A model generated the notes under the pieces. That model did not search any database. It saw only the letters and a list, made by a program, of their open reading frames with translations, and was not told the origin of the DNA. A stretch of 64,000 nucleotides of DNA from Mucilaginibacter gossypii (lineage in GTDB: Bacteria > Bacteroidota > Bacteroidia > Sphingobacteriales > Sphingobacteriaceae). The translations under genes were made by a program, and so were the position numbers. Below, piece after piece: positions 27,983-36,055 of the stretch. Position 1 is the stretch's first letter. Each line of letters opens with the position of its first letter. Location: positions 434,001 to 498,000 of the forward strand of contig NZ_FNCG01000003.1 in the NCBI RefSeq assembly GCF_900100945.1, written 5' to 3'.

Positions 27983-28837
27983 ATGAAAAGAAAGATATTT
28001 TATGTTTTAGTGGTCGTAGCGGCTCTTTTTAGCTGCAAAAAAGACCAATTACTTACGTATGGCTCCAGGGATAACATTTATCTGAATTATAAGAATAAAG
28101 ACGGCAGCCAGGATACATCGATATTAACCTATTCCTTCGCCTATAATCCTACCCTGGCGCAGGATACCATTTGGGTGCCAATAATTATTTCGGGGCAAAG
28201 ATCAAAAACTGAAAGGAAGTTTGCGATAACCGTAGTTGACACGGCTACCACGGCCAAATCTGGTTTGCATTATGAAGCGCTTAAGCCATCGTACGCTATG
28301 CCTGCTGATTCGGGTACTGTAAAGGTACCGGTGATCATTAAAAACAGCGACCCCGAACTTGCAAATAAGTCTGTAATGCTTACCATTCTTGTTTCGGGTG
28401 GTCAGGATTTTAATTCGTCATTGCCTGTGGCATTAAGGACACGATCTATCCTCTATTCGTCGCGTTTGGAGCAGCCGGCATGGTGGATTTACTGGATGGG
28501 TAACCTGGGCCCTTATAGCAGGATAAAACACCAGTTGTTCCTGATCTCTTCGGGCACTACCGATCTGGTTGATATGTCAAAACCGAACGCTTATCTGCAG
28601 ATTCCGCGTACACTGTATTATATAGATAACGTGAGGACCTTTATTAATGATCCGTTTGCATGGGTAGCAAGATACCCGGAAAAAGGTTATGTGCTTACCA
28701 AAAGGGCCGATGGAAGCAACGATTATGATTTTTATAGTTCTTCTTCGCCCGGTAAGAAGTTTTACCTCAAGTATTATGCGCAGGCAGGTAAGTACTTTTT
28801 TGTTGATGAAAATGGTCAGCAGGTTATTATCAATTAA
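27983..28837 (+). CDS. DUF4843 lipoprotein
   Basis: The 284-residue lipoprotein (MKRKIFYVLVVVAALFSCKKD) has two beta-sandwich-like parts typical of the DUF4843 family: DNIYLNY to KFAITVVDTATTAKSGLHYE, and then YSSRLEQPAWWIYWMGNLGPYS. These proteins are regularly encoded right after SusD and are thought to be surface components of the same complex. I use the ATG at 27983; the longer frame from 27938 would overlap susD and lacks a signal. Confidence 0.85.
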   Translation: MKRKIFYVLVVVAALFSCKKDQLLTYGSRDNIYLNYKNKDGSQDTSILTYSFAYNPTLAQDTIWVPIIISGQRSKTERKFAITVVDTATTAKSGLHYEALKPSYAMPADSGTVKVPVIIKNSDPELANKSVMLTILVSGGQDFNSSLPVALRTRSILYSSRLEQPAWWIYWMGNLGPYSRIKHQLFLISSGTTDLVDMSKPNAYLQIPRTLYYIDNVRTFINDPFAWVARYPEKGYVLTKRADGSNDYDFYSSSSPGKKFYLKYYAQAGKYFFVDENGQQVIIN

Positions 28838-28848
28838 ACACTTAGGTC

Positions 28849-30285
28849 ATGAAATTTAAATCGATAGCTCTATTGGCGCTCATAATGGTATTTTATACTT
28901 CATGTAAAAAAGACCTGGGCAATTATGTATACTCGCCACCTTCCGAGCCGGTAGTTACCGGCATTAATAACGCCACATTTGCAGCCCTGCTGGGCGATAC
29001 GCTCACCATAAACCCCAAGGTTACTTTGGCCGGTGCGGATCCCTTAAAGGATCTTGATTTTGAATGGCACATCACCGTACAAGAAGAACTCCGGGAAGCA
29101 GTTTACAAAGGCTACCCTTTGAAAATGGTCTACAATTTAGGCCCCGGCGACCGCGCATGTAAGCTTACAATTACCGACAAACGGAACGGATTATTTTATA
29201 CGTTCCCTTTCAAAATTACAGGTACGACCCAGTTTTCGGCAGGTATTTTGGTGTTGAGTAACGATAATGGGGTTACCAAACTATCATTTGTAAAACCCGA
29301 TAAAACGGTGTTGGGCGATATTTATAAATCACTTAATAAAGGCGATTTGCCTATCAATCCGGTTCAATTGTACTATTCAAAACCACTCCCTTATCAACCC
29401 AATACCAAAGAGGAATATTGGGTGCTAAGCAACGATCCTAATAAAAGCGGGGTGGTGCTTGATGCCAGTACTTTATTAAAACGAACGGATTTTGCAGCGC
29501 AGTTCTTCTCGCCGCCGGCCGTCATCAATGCGGGTTATCTGGAACCATTTTTAGGCCCCGTACAAATGGGAACAGTGCCAACGGGGGTTATCAATGGTAA
29601 GCTATATGTAGGTGTATCCTCAACAGCTCCTTTTGCTGATGACTACGGCAAATTTGCCAACGAACAGGGCGGTGATTACACCATGTCTAAATATTTTACA
29701 CATGGAAGCTCGTTTTTTATCGGTTACAATCTTAAAGGAAAAGCCTTTATTACCTTCGGGGCCGATGGTACTTACTCTGGCACCAATTACCAGATTGATA
29801 CCGCAAGCACTGGCTTTGACCCTAAAAATGTAGGATACGATAATTTGTTGTTCATGAAACCTACAGAAGGTGGCCCTTCCTATGCTTTCTTTAAAACAGC
29901 GACAGGTACCATAACCGAACTAAGTTTTAGCTACCCTATGGGCGATGACCGGACATTTAAAGGGCTGGGCAAACGCACATTTAAAGGCAGCGCCTTAATT
30001 GATGATAATACCAAATGGGTGGTGAATAGCTTAAATGTGTTTTATTTTTCATCAAAAGGGAAAATTTACCGCTATAACCCAATTAATGAAGATATAAGAC
30101 AGCTCGACGCAGACTTTGGCGGTAAAAAGGTATCCATGATGAAGATCAGTTTGGATGACAACACCCTTACTGTTGGCGCAGACGGGGCAGTTTATACACT
30201 TGACGTAAGTGTTTCTAAAACCGGTAATATCACCAAAACAATAACCGGTATACCGGGCGAACCGGTTGACATTGTGAGCAGATAA
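28849..30285 (+). CDS. PKD-like family surface lipoprotein
   Basis: The 478-residue lipoprotein (MKFKSIALLALIMVFYTSCKKD) has an N-terminal PKD-like beta-sandwich (about residues 45-125, TINPKVTLAGADPLKDLDFEWH) followed by a region with repeated beta hairpins that may form a propeller. This is the standard fourth member of the SusC-SusD-DUF4843-PKD set in Bacteroidota. A role in substrate capture is inferred. It is 11 nt from the DUF4843 gene. Confidence 0.85.
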   Translation: MKFKSIALLALIMVFYTSCKKDLGNYVYSPPSEPVVTGINNATFAALLGDTLTINPKVTLAGADPLKDLDFEWHITVQEELREAVYKGYPLKMVYNLGPGDRACKLTITDKRNGLFYTFPFKITGTTQFSAGILVLSNDNGVTKLSFVKPDKTVLGDIYKSLNKGDLPINPVQLYYSKPLPYQPNTKEEYWVLSNDPNKSGVVLDASTLLKRTDFAAQFFSPPAVINAGYLEPFLGPVQMGTVPTGVINGKLYVGVSSTAPFADDYGKFANEQGGDYTMSKYFTHGSSFFIGYNLKGKAFITFGADGTYSGTNYQIDTASTGFDPKNVGYDNLLFMKPTEGGPSYAFFKTATGTITELSFSYPMGDDRTFKGLGKRTFKGSALIDDNTKWVVNSLNVFYFSSKGKIYRYNPINEDIRQLDADFGGKKVSMMKISLDDNTLTVGADGAVYTLDVSVSKTGNITKTITGIPGEPVDIVSR

Positions 30286-30433
30286 AAAACTAACTAATCA
30301 AAACCACATAAAAGATTAACCAACAGCATGAATGATTTTTGTGTTTTTGGCCGCAGTCATGACATTAACAAGAGCGTTTCATCCTTGAAAAGTATAACGT
30401 AACCTGTCGACTCGATGTATAACATATAAAGAA

Positions 30434-31558
30434 ATGAAAAAACTACTAAACTTAATTTTGAGCATGGCTGCGTTGAACGCCGCCGGCCAAACTAACCAGT
30501 TCGCTATTAATGGGCAGATTGGCAATCTCAACGGTCAGAAAGTTTATTTAAGCTTTATGACAGACGGCAAGGGGCATGAAGATTCGACCACATTAGTTAA
30601 CGGCGCTTTTCATTTCACAGGTAGGATGAACTCATACAGTTCTGTACGCCTTGCACTTGATCATAAAGGCGCCGGCCGGGAGATTGCCACCCATGGCGGC
30701 GATATTCTCTACTTTAATTTTTCTAATGAAACGCTTAATATAGTTTCTAAAGATTCCCTGGCAAACGCCCAGATGAGCGGATCCAAAACATATGATGAAT
30801 ATTCGGCTTATGTGAAAGCTGTAGGACCGATGCCATGGGACATCGATCATATTTCTAATGCTGAAATTGCGGCAGCGCCCGAGTTGGTGAATGATACCGC
30901 ATTTACCAATTCGGTTGCCCGCCATCACTATAAAATGATTGCCGATTTTCAGCGCAAAAATCTCGATTTTGCCAAAACGCACCCCGATTCGTTCTTTGCA
31001 CCGGTAGCGCTGTTCGGCACTGCATCTAATGAAAAAACGGTTACAGTAGCCGAACAGGTGTTCAAAACCTTCAGTCCGGCAATCCAGGCAACTGATAATG
31101 GTAAAACTATCAAAGAATTTATTGATGCACATTACCGTTTAAAAATAGGTGGCCCGGCGCCGGTTTTTACTCAGGTCAACCCTGCTGGCAAACGCTTATC
31201 GTTAGCCGATTATAAAGGTAAAATCGTTTTGGTCGATTTTTGGGCAAGTTGGTGTTCACCTTGTCGTCAGGAAATCCCAAATCTGTTAAGCCAGTATAAA
31301 ATGTACAAGGATAAAGGGTTCGAAATCCTTTCGGTATCGCTTGACAACAGCCGTGACAAATGGCTGAAAGCTCTGCAACAGGAGGGTATGACATGGCCGC
31401 AGGTTAGCGACTTGAATGGCAACAACAACAGCGTTGCCCGTCTTTATGGCGTTTCGGCTATACCTGCTACATTCCTGGTAGACCGCGACGGCAAACTTAT
31501 TAGCACAAATCTGCGCGGGGAAGACCTCAATAAGAAACTTGCCGAACTTTTTAATTAA
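30434..31558 (+). CDS. TlpA-like thioredoxin with N-terminal DUF4369 domain
   Basis: The 374-residue secreted protein (signal MKKLLNLILSMAALNAAGQ) has a DUF4369 beta-sandwich (about 25-115), a linker helical region, and a TlpA/AhpC-type thioredoxin domain (about 230-374). The redox motif is WCSPC with C274 and C277. It would reduce disulfides or act as a peroxidase-like protein in the periplasm. It is the first of three redox-related genes in a row; the 148-nt gap before it may hold an internal promoter. Confidence 0.88.
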   Translation: MKKLLNLILSMAALNAAGQTNQFAINGQIGNLNGQKVYLSFMTDGKGHEDSTTLVNGAFHFTGRMNSYSSVRLALDHKGAGREIATHGGDILYFNFSNETLNIVSKDSLANAQMSGSKTYDEYSAYVKAVGPMPWDIDHISNAEIAAAPELVNDTAFTNSVARHHYKMIADFQRKNLDFAKTHPDSFFAPVALFGTASNEKTVTVAEQVFKTFSPAIQATDNGKTIKEFIDAHYRLKIGGPAPVFTQVNPAGKRLSLADYKGKIVLVDFWASWCSPCRQEIPNLLSQYKMYKDKGFEILSVSLDNSRDKWLKALQQEGMTWPQVSDLNGNNNSVARLYGVSAIPATFLVDRDGKLISTNLRGEDLNKKLAELFN

Positions 31559-31564
31559 GCAGGT

Positions 31565-33445
31565 ATGAAAAAGATCATTTTGGCTTTTCTGCTTTGTGTT
31601 ATGTTTAGCGTAGCCTCTTGGGGTGATGTAATAAAACATAGAGTTGGCAAAATGGCACTCCATGTTTTATATGTAGGATATGATCCCGCAAAACCTAAGC
31701 CCGAACATATTACTTACTACAGCACAGCCGCGGGCGCGGTAGATGAGGCCTGGAAAACCCGTATGGCCGATTTTAAAACTTTTTTAGAAACGCGCTTTGA
31801 CAAAGTTGAAGTTGTGGATGTGAGGGATTACGATGCCTCGATGTCTGCCAATGTCGACGTAACAATTGCCGATGCGGGGCCGATAAAATTACCTGCCAAT
31901 TTTGACAGGCCTATTATTTTGATGCATCAGCTGGCTCCCGATGTGGGCATGCCGATAGGACTTAAGTTTGATTGGTATTGTCAGTGTTTGGAAGACGATG
32001 CGCTGAACATCAAAACCAGTCATGTCATATTTAATACACCTGTAAAAGTGAAGTTAACTTTAGTTAACAGGCCTACGCCGGGTTCTTTTTTTAACGGCTT
32101 TCAGGGAGCAACTACCCCGAAGGAACTGCCTATGTGGAAGGTGATCAAAGAGGATCCTGCAGCTAAGGATAAATACATTATCGGCATGGTGGCACATGGC
32201 GAGGGATTTAACGATTCGCCGGATGCCGAAGCTATAAGTGGCGGTGTTTGCTTAAAAAATGCTGAAGCAGTAGCGTTAGGCCGTCAGGGTAATTATTTTA
32301 TGTGGGGCTTTTCTGCTTCGCCAAATCATATGACCGATGAAGCTAAAGATGTATTTGTGAACACAGTTTGCTACATCAAAAAGTTTGATCACCAGGCGCC
32401 CATCATGAAAAAAGTACAAATTGAAAACCGTGAGTGGGTAAATGAAATGATTTACCGTAGCGATAAAGCGTTATATCAAAAAACGCTGATAGCCCGGAAA
32501 GAAGGTAACGCCCGCTTGCTAAAAATGCAGCAGGAACTTAAAGATCGTAAAGCCAAAGGCGAGGATATTGGTAAAGGTAACGAGGCGTTTTTAAAGATGC
32601 CCGTATCCGATGATGTACAAAGTTTTGATGAATATCTTAAAAGCTGGACCGGCAGCGGCATGTATGATGCTTTTGGTACTAACGTAGAGGCCTATCATAA
32701 GTACTATCGGGATAACCTCGAGTATTTTTATCCGGTTGATGCTTACTCGTTACAGGTGGATGAGGATGCAAAGAAGCTGGGGATCTCTAACCGCAAAATC
32801 GAGCTGCTTGAAAAATGTATCAATATGCTTGAGAAAGGAGAGGAGCCTGCCCTGGCCCAAAGGGTATTGGAAAGATATACCACCGAAAAATTCACATCTG
32901 CCAAAGAATGGCGTGAATGGCTAACCAAAAACAAGCCCAACTTTTATTATACAGAAGCCGGCGGGTTTAAGTTTATGGTGAATACCTACAAAACAGAAAC
33001 AGCGGCAATTGTGCCCGTATCAACCGGCAACATTAAAACTGCCAATGCTGCAACTATCCCAACCCGTACCGATCCGGTGACGGTGAGCGCAACATTGATT
33101 AATGAAGCAAACGGAAAAAAGCAGGTAGTTGTTAAGGCTGAGATTTTGCAAGGCTGGCATATTTACGCCTATGTACCTAAAGACAGCCCTTTTATTACTA
33201 CACAACCTATTATTGAGTTGCCCGAAGGTGTAACAAGCGGCGAGTGGCAAGCATCGGCCGGGGTACCATTTACCGGTGGCGAAGGCATGTTTGTTTGGGA
33301 GGGCATTGCAACATTTAAAACGGAAATAAGCGCAGCCTCATTAAAACCCGGCGTTGTAATTAAATGCGGGCTTTATTACCAGGTTTGTGATAACAACAAA
33401 TGTTTTCCGCCTAAAAGAAAAATAATTGAAATACAGGTTTTATAA
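31565..33445 (+). CDS. ThuA-like domain fused to DsbD N-terminal-like domain
   Basis: The 626-residue secreted protein has a signal (MKKIILAFLLCVMFSVASWG) and a ThuA-like, glutamine-amidotransferase-fold part (about 25-275, with HVLYVGYDP and YIIGMVAHGEGFNDSPDAE). A helical linker (about 285-470) leads to a C-terminal domain like the N-terminal domain of the disulfide reductase DsbD (about 505-626, GWHIYAYVPKDSPF). The end of that domain carries a Cys pair, QVCDNNKCFPP. It sits 6 nt after one TlpA gene and 9 nt before another. The combination suggests exchange of electrons with TlpA; the ThuA-like part has no clear substrate. Confidence 0.75.
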   Translation: MKKIILAFLLCVMFSVASWGDVIKHRVGKMALHVLYVGYDPAKPKPEHITYYSTAAGAVDEAWKTRMADFKTFLETRFDKVEVVDVRDYDASMSANVDVTIADAGPIKLPANFDRPIILMHQLAPDVGMPIGLKFDWYCQCLEDDALNIKTSHVIFNTPVKVKLTLVNRPTPGSFFNGFQGATTPKELPMWKVIKEDPAAKDKYIIGMVAHGEGFNDSPDAEAISGGVCLKNAEAVALGRQGNYFMWGFSASPNHMTDEAKDVFVNTVCYIKKFDHQAPIMKKVQIENREWVNEMIYRSDKALYQKTLIARKEGNARLLKMQQELKDRKAKGEDIGKGNEAFLKMPVSDDVQSFDEYLKSWTGSGMYDAFGTNVEAYHKYYRDNLEYFYPVDAYSLQVDEDAKKLGISNRKIELLEKCINMLEKGEEPALAQRVLERYTTEKFTSAKEWREWLTKNKPNFYYTEAGGFKFMVNTYKTETAAIVPVSTGNIKTANAATIPTRTDPVTVSATLINEANGKKQVVVKAEILQGWHIYAYVPKDSPFITTQPIIELPEGVTSGEWQASAGVPFTGGEGMFVWEGIATFKTEISAASLKPGVVIKCGLYYQVCDNNKCFPPKRKIIEIQVL

Positions 33446-33454
33446 TCAAGCCCA

Positions 33455-34012
33455 ATGAAAATAAACTTTAAAAGGTTGCTGTTGGTAACACCCGTAGCGC
33501 TTGCCCTAAGCACCGGATGGAAGGCGGATGGAAATGCTTCATCATTAAAAAAGCAGGATACTGTTACAGCAAGTCAAAATTTAATAGCTGGAAAACCTTT
33601 GCCGGCTTTTACGTTACAAACTGCCGATGGCAACTTCATCAAATCACCGTTGGTTAAGGGTAAAGTGGTGCTGCTTGATTTTTGGGCCTCGTGGTGTATG
33701 CCGTGCAGGGCGGCTATTCCGCACCTTAAGGAGTTATATAAACAATACCACGCTAAAGGATTCGAGATAGTTAGTATTTCAATTGATCAAAACAATAAAG
33801 CCTGGAAAAACGCCATGCTTAAAGAAGCAATGCCCTGGCAACAGGGAATAGATAAATATGAGGATGGCAAAGATACATCAGTGATGATGAATGCTTTGGG
33901 TATCCAGTCGGTACCCTTTGCAATTGTGCTTGATGCTGAGGGGAATGTGATTTTAATAAATCCCACTTCCTCTGATATCGATATACAGCTCAAAAAGATC
34001 TTTAACAATTAA
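33455..34012 (+). CDS. TlpA-family thioredoxin-like protein
   Basis: The 185-residue exported protein has an N-terminal hydrophobic segment (LLLVTPVALALSTGW) and one TlpA domain with WASWCMPCRAAIPHLKELY, active cysteines C81 and C84, followed by the cis-Pro loop SVPFAIVLD. It is the last gene before a strong terminator at 34092, so the SusCD operon probably ends here. Confidence 0.9.
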   Translation: MKINFKRLLLVTPVALALSTGWKADGNASSLKKQDTVTASQNLIAGKPLPAFTLQTADGNFIKSPLVKGKVVLLDFWASWCMPCRAAIPHLKELYKQYHAKGFEIVSISIDQNNKAWKNAMLKEAMPWQQGIDKYEDGKDTSVMMNALGIQSVPFAIVLDAEGNVILINPTSSDIDIQLKKIFNN

Positions 34013-34091
34013 GAAATTATAAGGATAGCACTGGCTATCATAAAGACAGTCCCGGTAGGACGTTTTCCATCAGTTTTAGTTTAATTTCCGG

Positions 34092-34119
34092 AGAGCCGGT
34101 TTTGATACCGGCTCTTTTT
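34092..34119 (+). terminator. Rho-independent terminator of the SusCD operon
   Basis: AGAGCCGGT and ACCGGCTCT form a 9-bp GC-rich stem with a 6-nt loop, followed directly by TTTT. It lies 80 nt after the TlpA stop codon. Confidence 0.85.
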
Positions 34120-34181
34120 ACATCGGCAGATACCCTAAACAGCAGCGTTTGGACAACGCTACGGTTCAATTATAATGTATA

Positions 34182-35915
34182 ATGACAAAACGGTTTTTAT
34201 TATTTTTTTTCCTGCAGTGCTTATGGAACCTGCAGGTTACTAACGCGCAAAATGTTGATAAGCGGATACAAAAGCCCGGAGCTACGCAACTACATGACAA
34301 TATAAAAACTGCGATAAAAAAAGGTTATGCTGCCAGTGTATTGATGTGGGAATATGACACTTTACAGTATAGCCGGATGAGTGCGCAGTTTAGTGGTGTT
34401 GTAGTCTCCAACGGAGGAGAGATCTTAAGCGCAGCACATGTGGTAATGCCCGGCAAAACCTATCAGGTAATATTTCCCGATGGGAAAATGTGCCTGGCCC
34501 GTGGTTTGGGCCGTATTACCATTGCACCAACATTTATGCTGCCGGATGCTGCCATGCTCAAAATAATCCAAAAAGGGGATTGGCCGTTTGTCGAAATGGG
34601 CTGGTATTCGGATGTCAAAATCAACCAGCCATGTATTAGCATTGCTTACCCGGAAAGCATGGAACAACGCAAACCTGATGTAAGGTTTGGACATATCACT
34701 AATTTAAATAACAAGTATGGTTTTATGGAATCAACTTGCGTGATGGAGCCGGGAGATTCGGGCGGCCCCCTGTTTGATCTGTCTGGCCGTTTGATCGGAA
34801 TCCATAGCGGCATCGAGCAGTCGGAGGATGTTAATTATGAAATCCCCGTAGATACCTATCGTAAATATTATACAGCACTAACCCGTTTAGAGAATTATAC
34901 TTCCCTGCCTTTGGATACAAATGTAGTTTCAAAAAATCAGCCGGCCAATAATTTTCCGGCAGCTGAAAATCCAGATAAGTATTTTAAAAGTGTGAACAAG
35001 CGTTTTAAAACAACTTGTGTAAATATTAAGAGTGTTATTGATGGTAAGGAACAGATTATAGCAGGGACCATTTTTTCTTTAGATGATGTCAATGTAAAAA
35101 CCGCTTTCAAAAATTCAGATATCATTTTGACTAAAAGTTCAATGATTGGCGAGGAACCTTTTATTACATTATCGGGCGGCAAGACTGTTAAGGCAAATAT
35201 TATCAGACGAGACAGAATTAATGACCTTGTGATATTATTGCCCGTTTCAAAGTTAGGGAAGGAAGGTATCAGGCTTGGAATGTTATTGGCAGATACACTT
35301 AGTAATAACGATTTGGGTAGTTTTTTGATTTCTCTTCGCGCTGATTCTCCGTATTGTAGTAGTGTTTTGGGAAGCGTTGGCGTAAGCTTGCCAAAAAAAA
35401 CCAGCTACGGCTATTTGGGAGCTGTTGCCCGGCAAAAGGGACAGACGTTATTATTTACTTTTATTCAGCCCAACAGCGCGGCTGAGGCTGCCGGACTAAT
35501 AACCGGCGATGAGCTTTTAGCAATTGATGACAAAACTGTAAATGACGAACTGGATATGTTTAAAGCCCTTCAAAAATTCCGCGCCGGAGATACTACTTTA
35601 ATAACAATCAATCATAAGGGAGAAAAGTTAATAAAAAAAGTCGCCCTAAAATATCCAACCCAAAAAATTACCAATCATCCGGCCGACCACTTCATAGGGG
35701 GGAAAAGCATTCGAAAAGATGGGTTTGGGAATGTATTTGTTCATGATGCAAGAATAAAACCGTGGGAGTGCGGAGGGGCCGTATTTGATATCACCGGAAA
35801 GTTTTTGGGCATTAATATAGCAAGATTGAGCAGAACAAGCACAATTACGATACCAGCCGTCGCAGTAAATCAATTTATAGTAACTGCCATTAACGACAGC
35901 AAAGAGGGTAATTAA
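34182..35915 (+). CDS. two-module S1C serine protease with PDZ, second module degenerate
   Basis: The 577-residue exported protein (signal KRFLLFFFLQCLWNLQVTNAQ) has an active-looking trypsin-like module with H86 (SAAHVV), D122 (LPDAAMLKI) and S193 (GDSGGPLFDLSG). A second protease-like module follows from about residue 285. In it the His position reads LTKSSMI, an Asp is kept in NDLVILLPV, and the last beta-barrel half with ECGGAVFDITGKFLGINIAR carries C530 where Ser is expected. A PDZ domain (about 400-500) is inserted in that second module. It follows the SusCD operon as a separate transcription unit and would act in the periplasm. Confidence 0.8.
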   Translation: MTKRFLLFFFLQCLWNLQVTNAQNVDKRIQKPGATQLHDNIKTAIKKGYAASVLMWEYDTLQYSRMSAQFSGVVVSNGGEILSAAHVVMPGKTYQVIFPDGKMCLARGLGRITIAPTFMLPDAAMLKIIQKGDWPFVEMGWYSDVKINQPCISIAYPESMEQRKPDVRFGHITNLNNKYGFMESTCVMEPGDSGGPLFDLSGRLIGIHSGIEQSEDVNYEIPVDTYRKYYTALTRLENYTSLPLDTNVVSKNQPANNFPAAENPDKYFKSVNKRFKTTCVNIKSVIDGKEQIIAGTIFSLDDVNVKTAFKNSDIILTKSSMIGEEPFITLSGGKTVKANIIRRDRINDLVILLPVSKLGKEGIRLGMLLADTLSNNDLGSFLISLRADSPYCSSVLGSVGVSLPKKTSYGYLGAVARQKGQTLLFTFIQPNSAAEAAGLITGDELLAIDDKTVNDELDMFKALQKFRAGDTTLITINHKGEKLIKKVALKYPTQKITNHPADHFIGGKSIRKDGFGNVFVHDARIKPWECGGAVFDITGKFLGINIARLSRTSTITIPAVAVNQFIVTAINDSKEGN

Positions 35916-36055
35916 TTATCCGTACAAGAGTCCATTCGCATTGCTGCAGGTTCTTTCGGCCTACTTTAGATCTTGCTAACTCATTCAGAACCGTTGCTTT
36001 CGGATAACCAAATCTAGTTCGGAAGATGAACCGTACAGAGCAGGAAATTGAAAGC

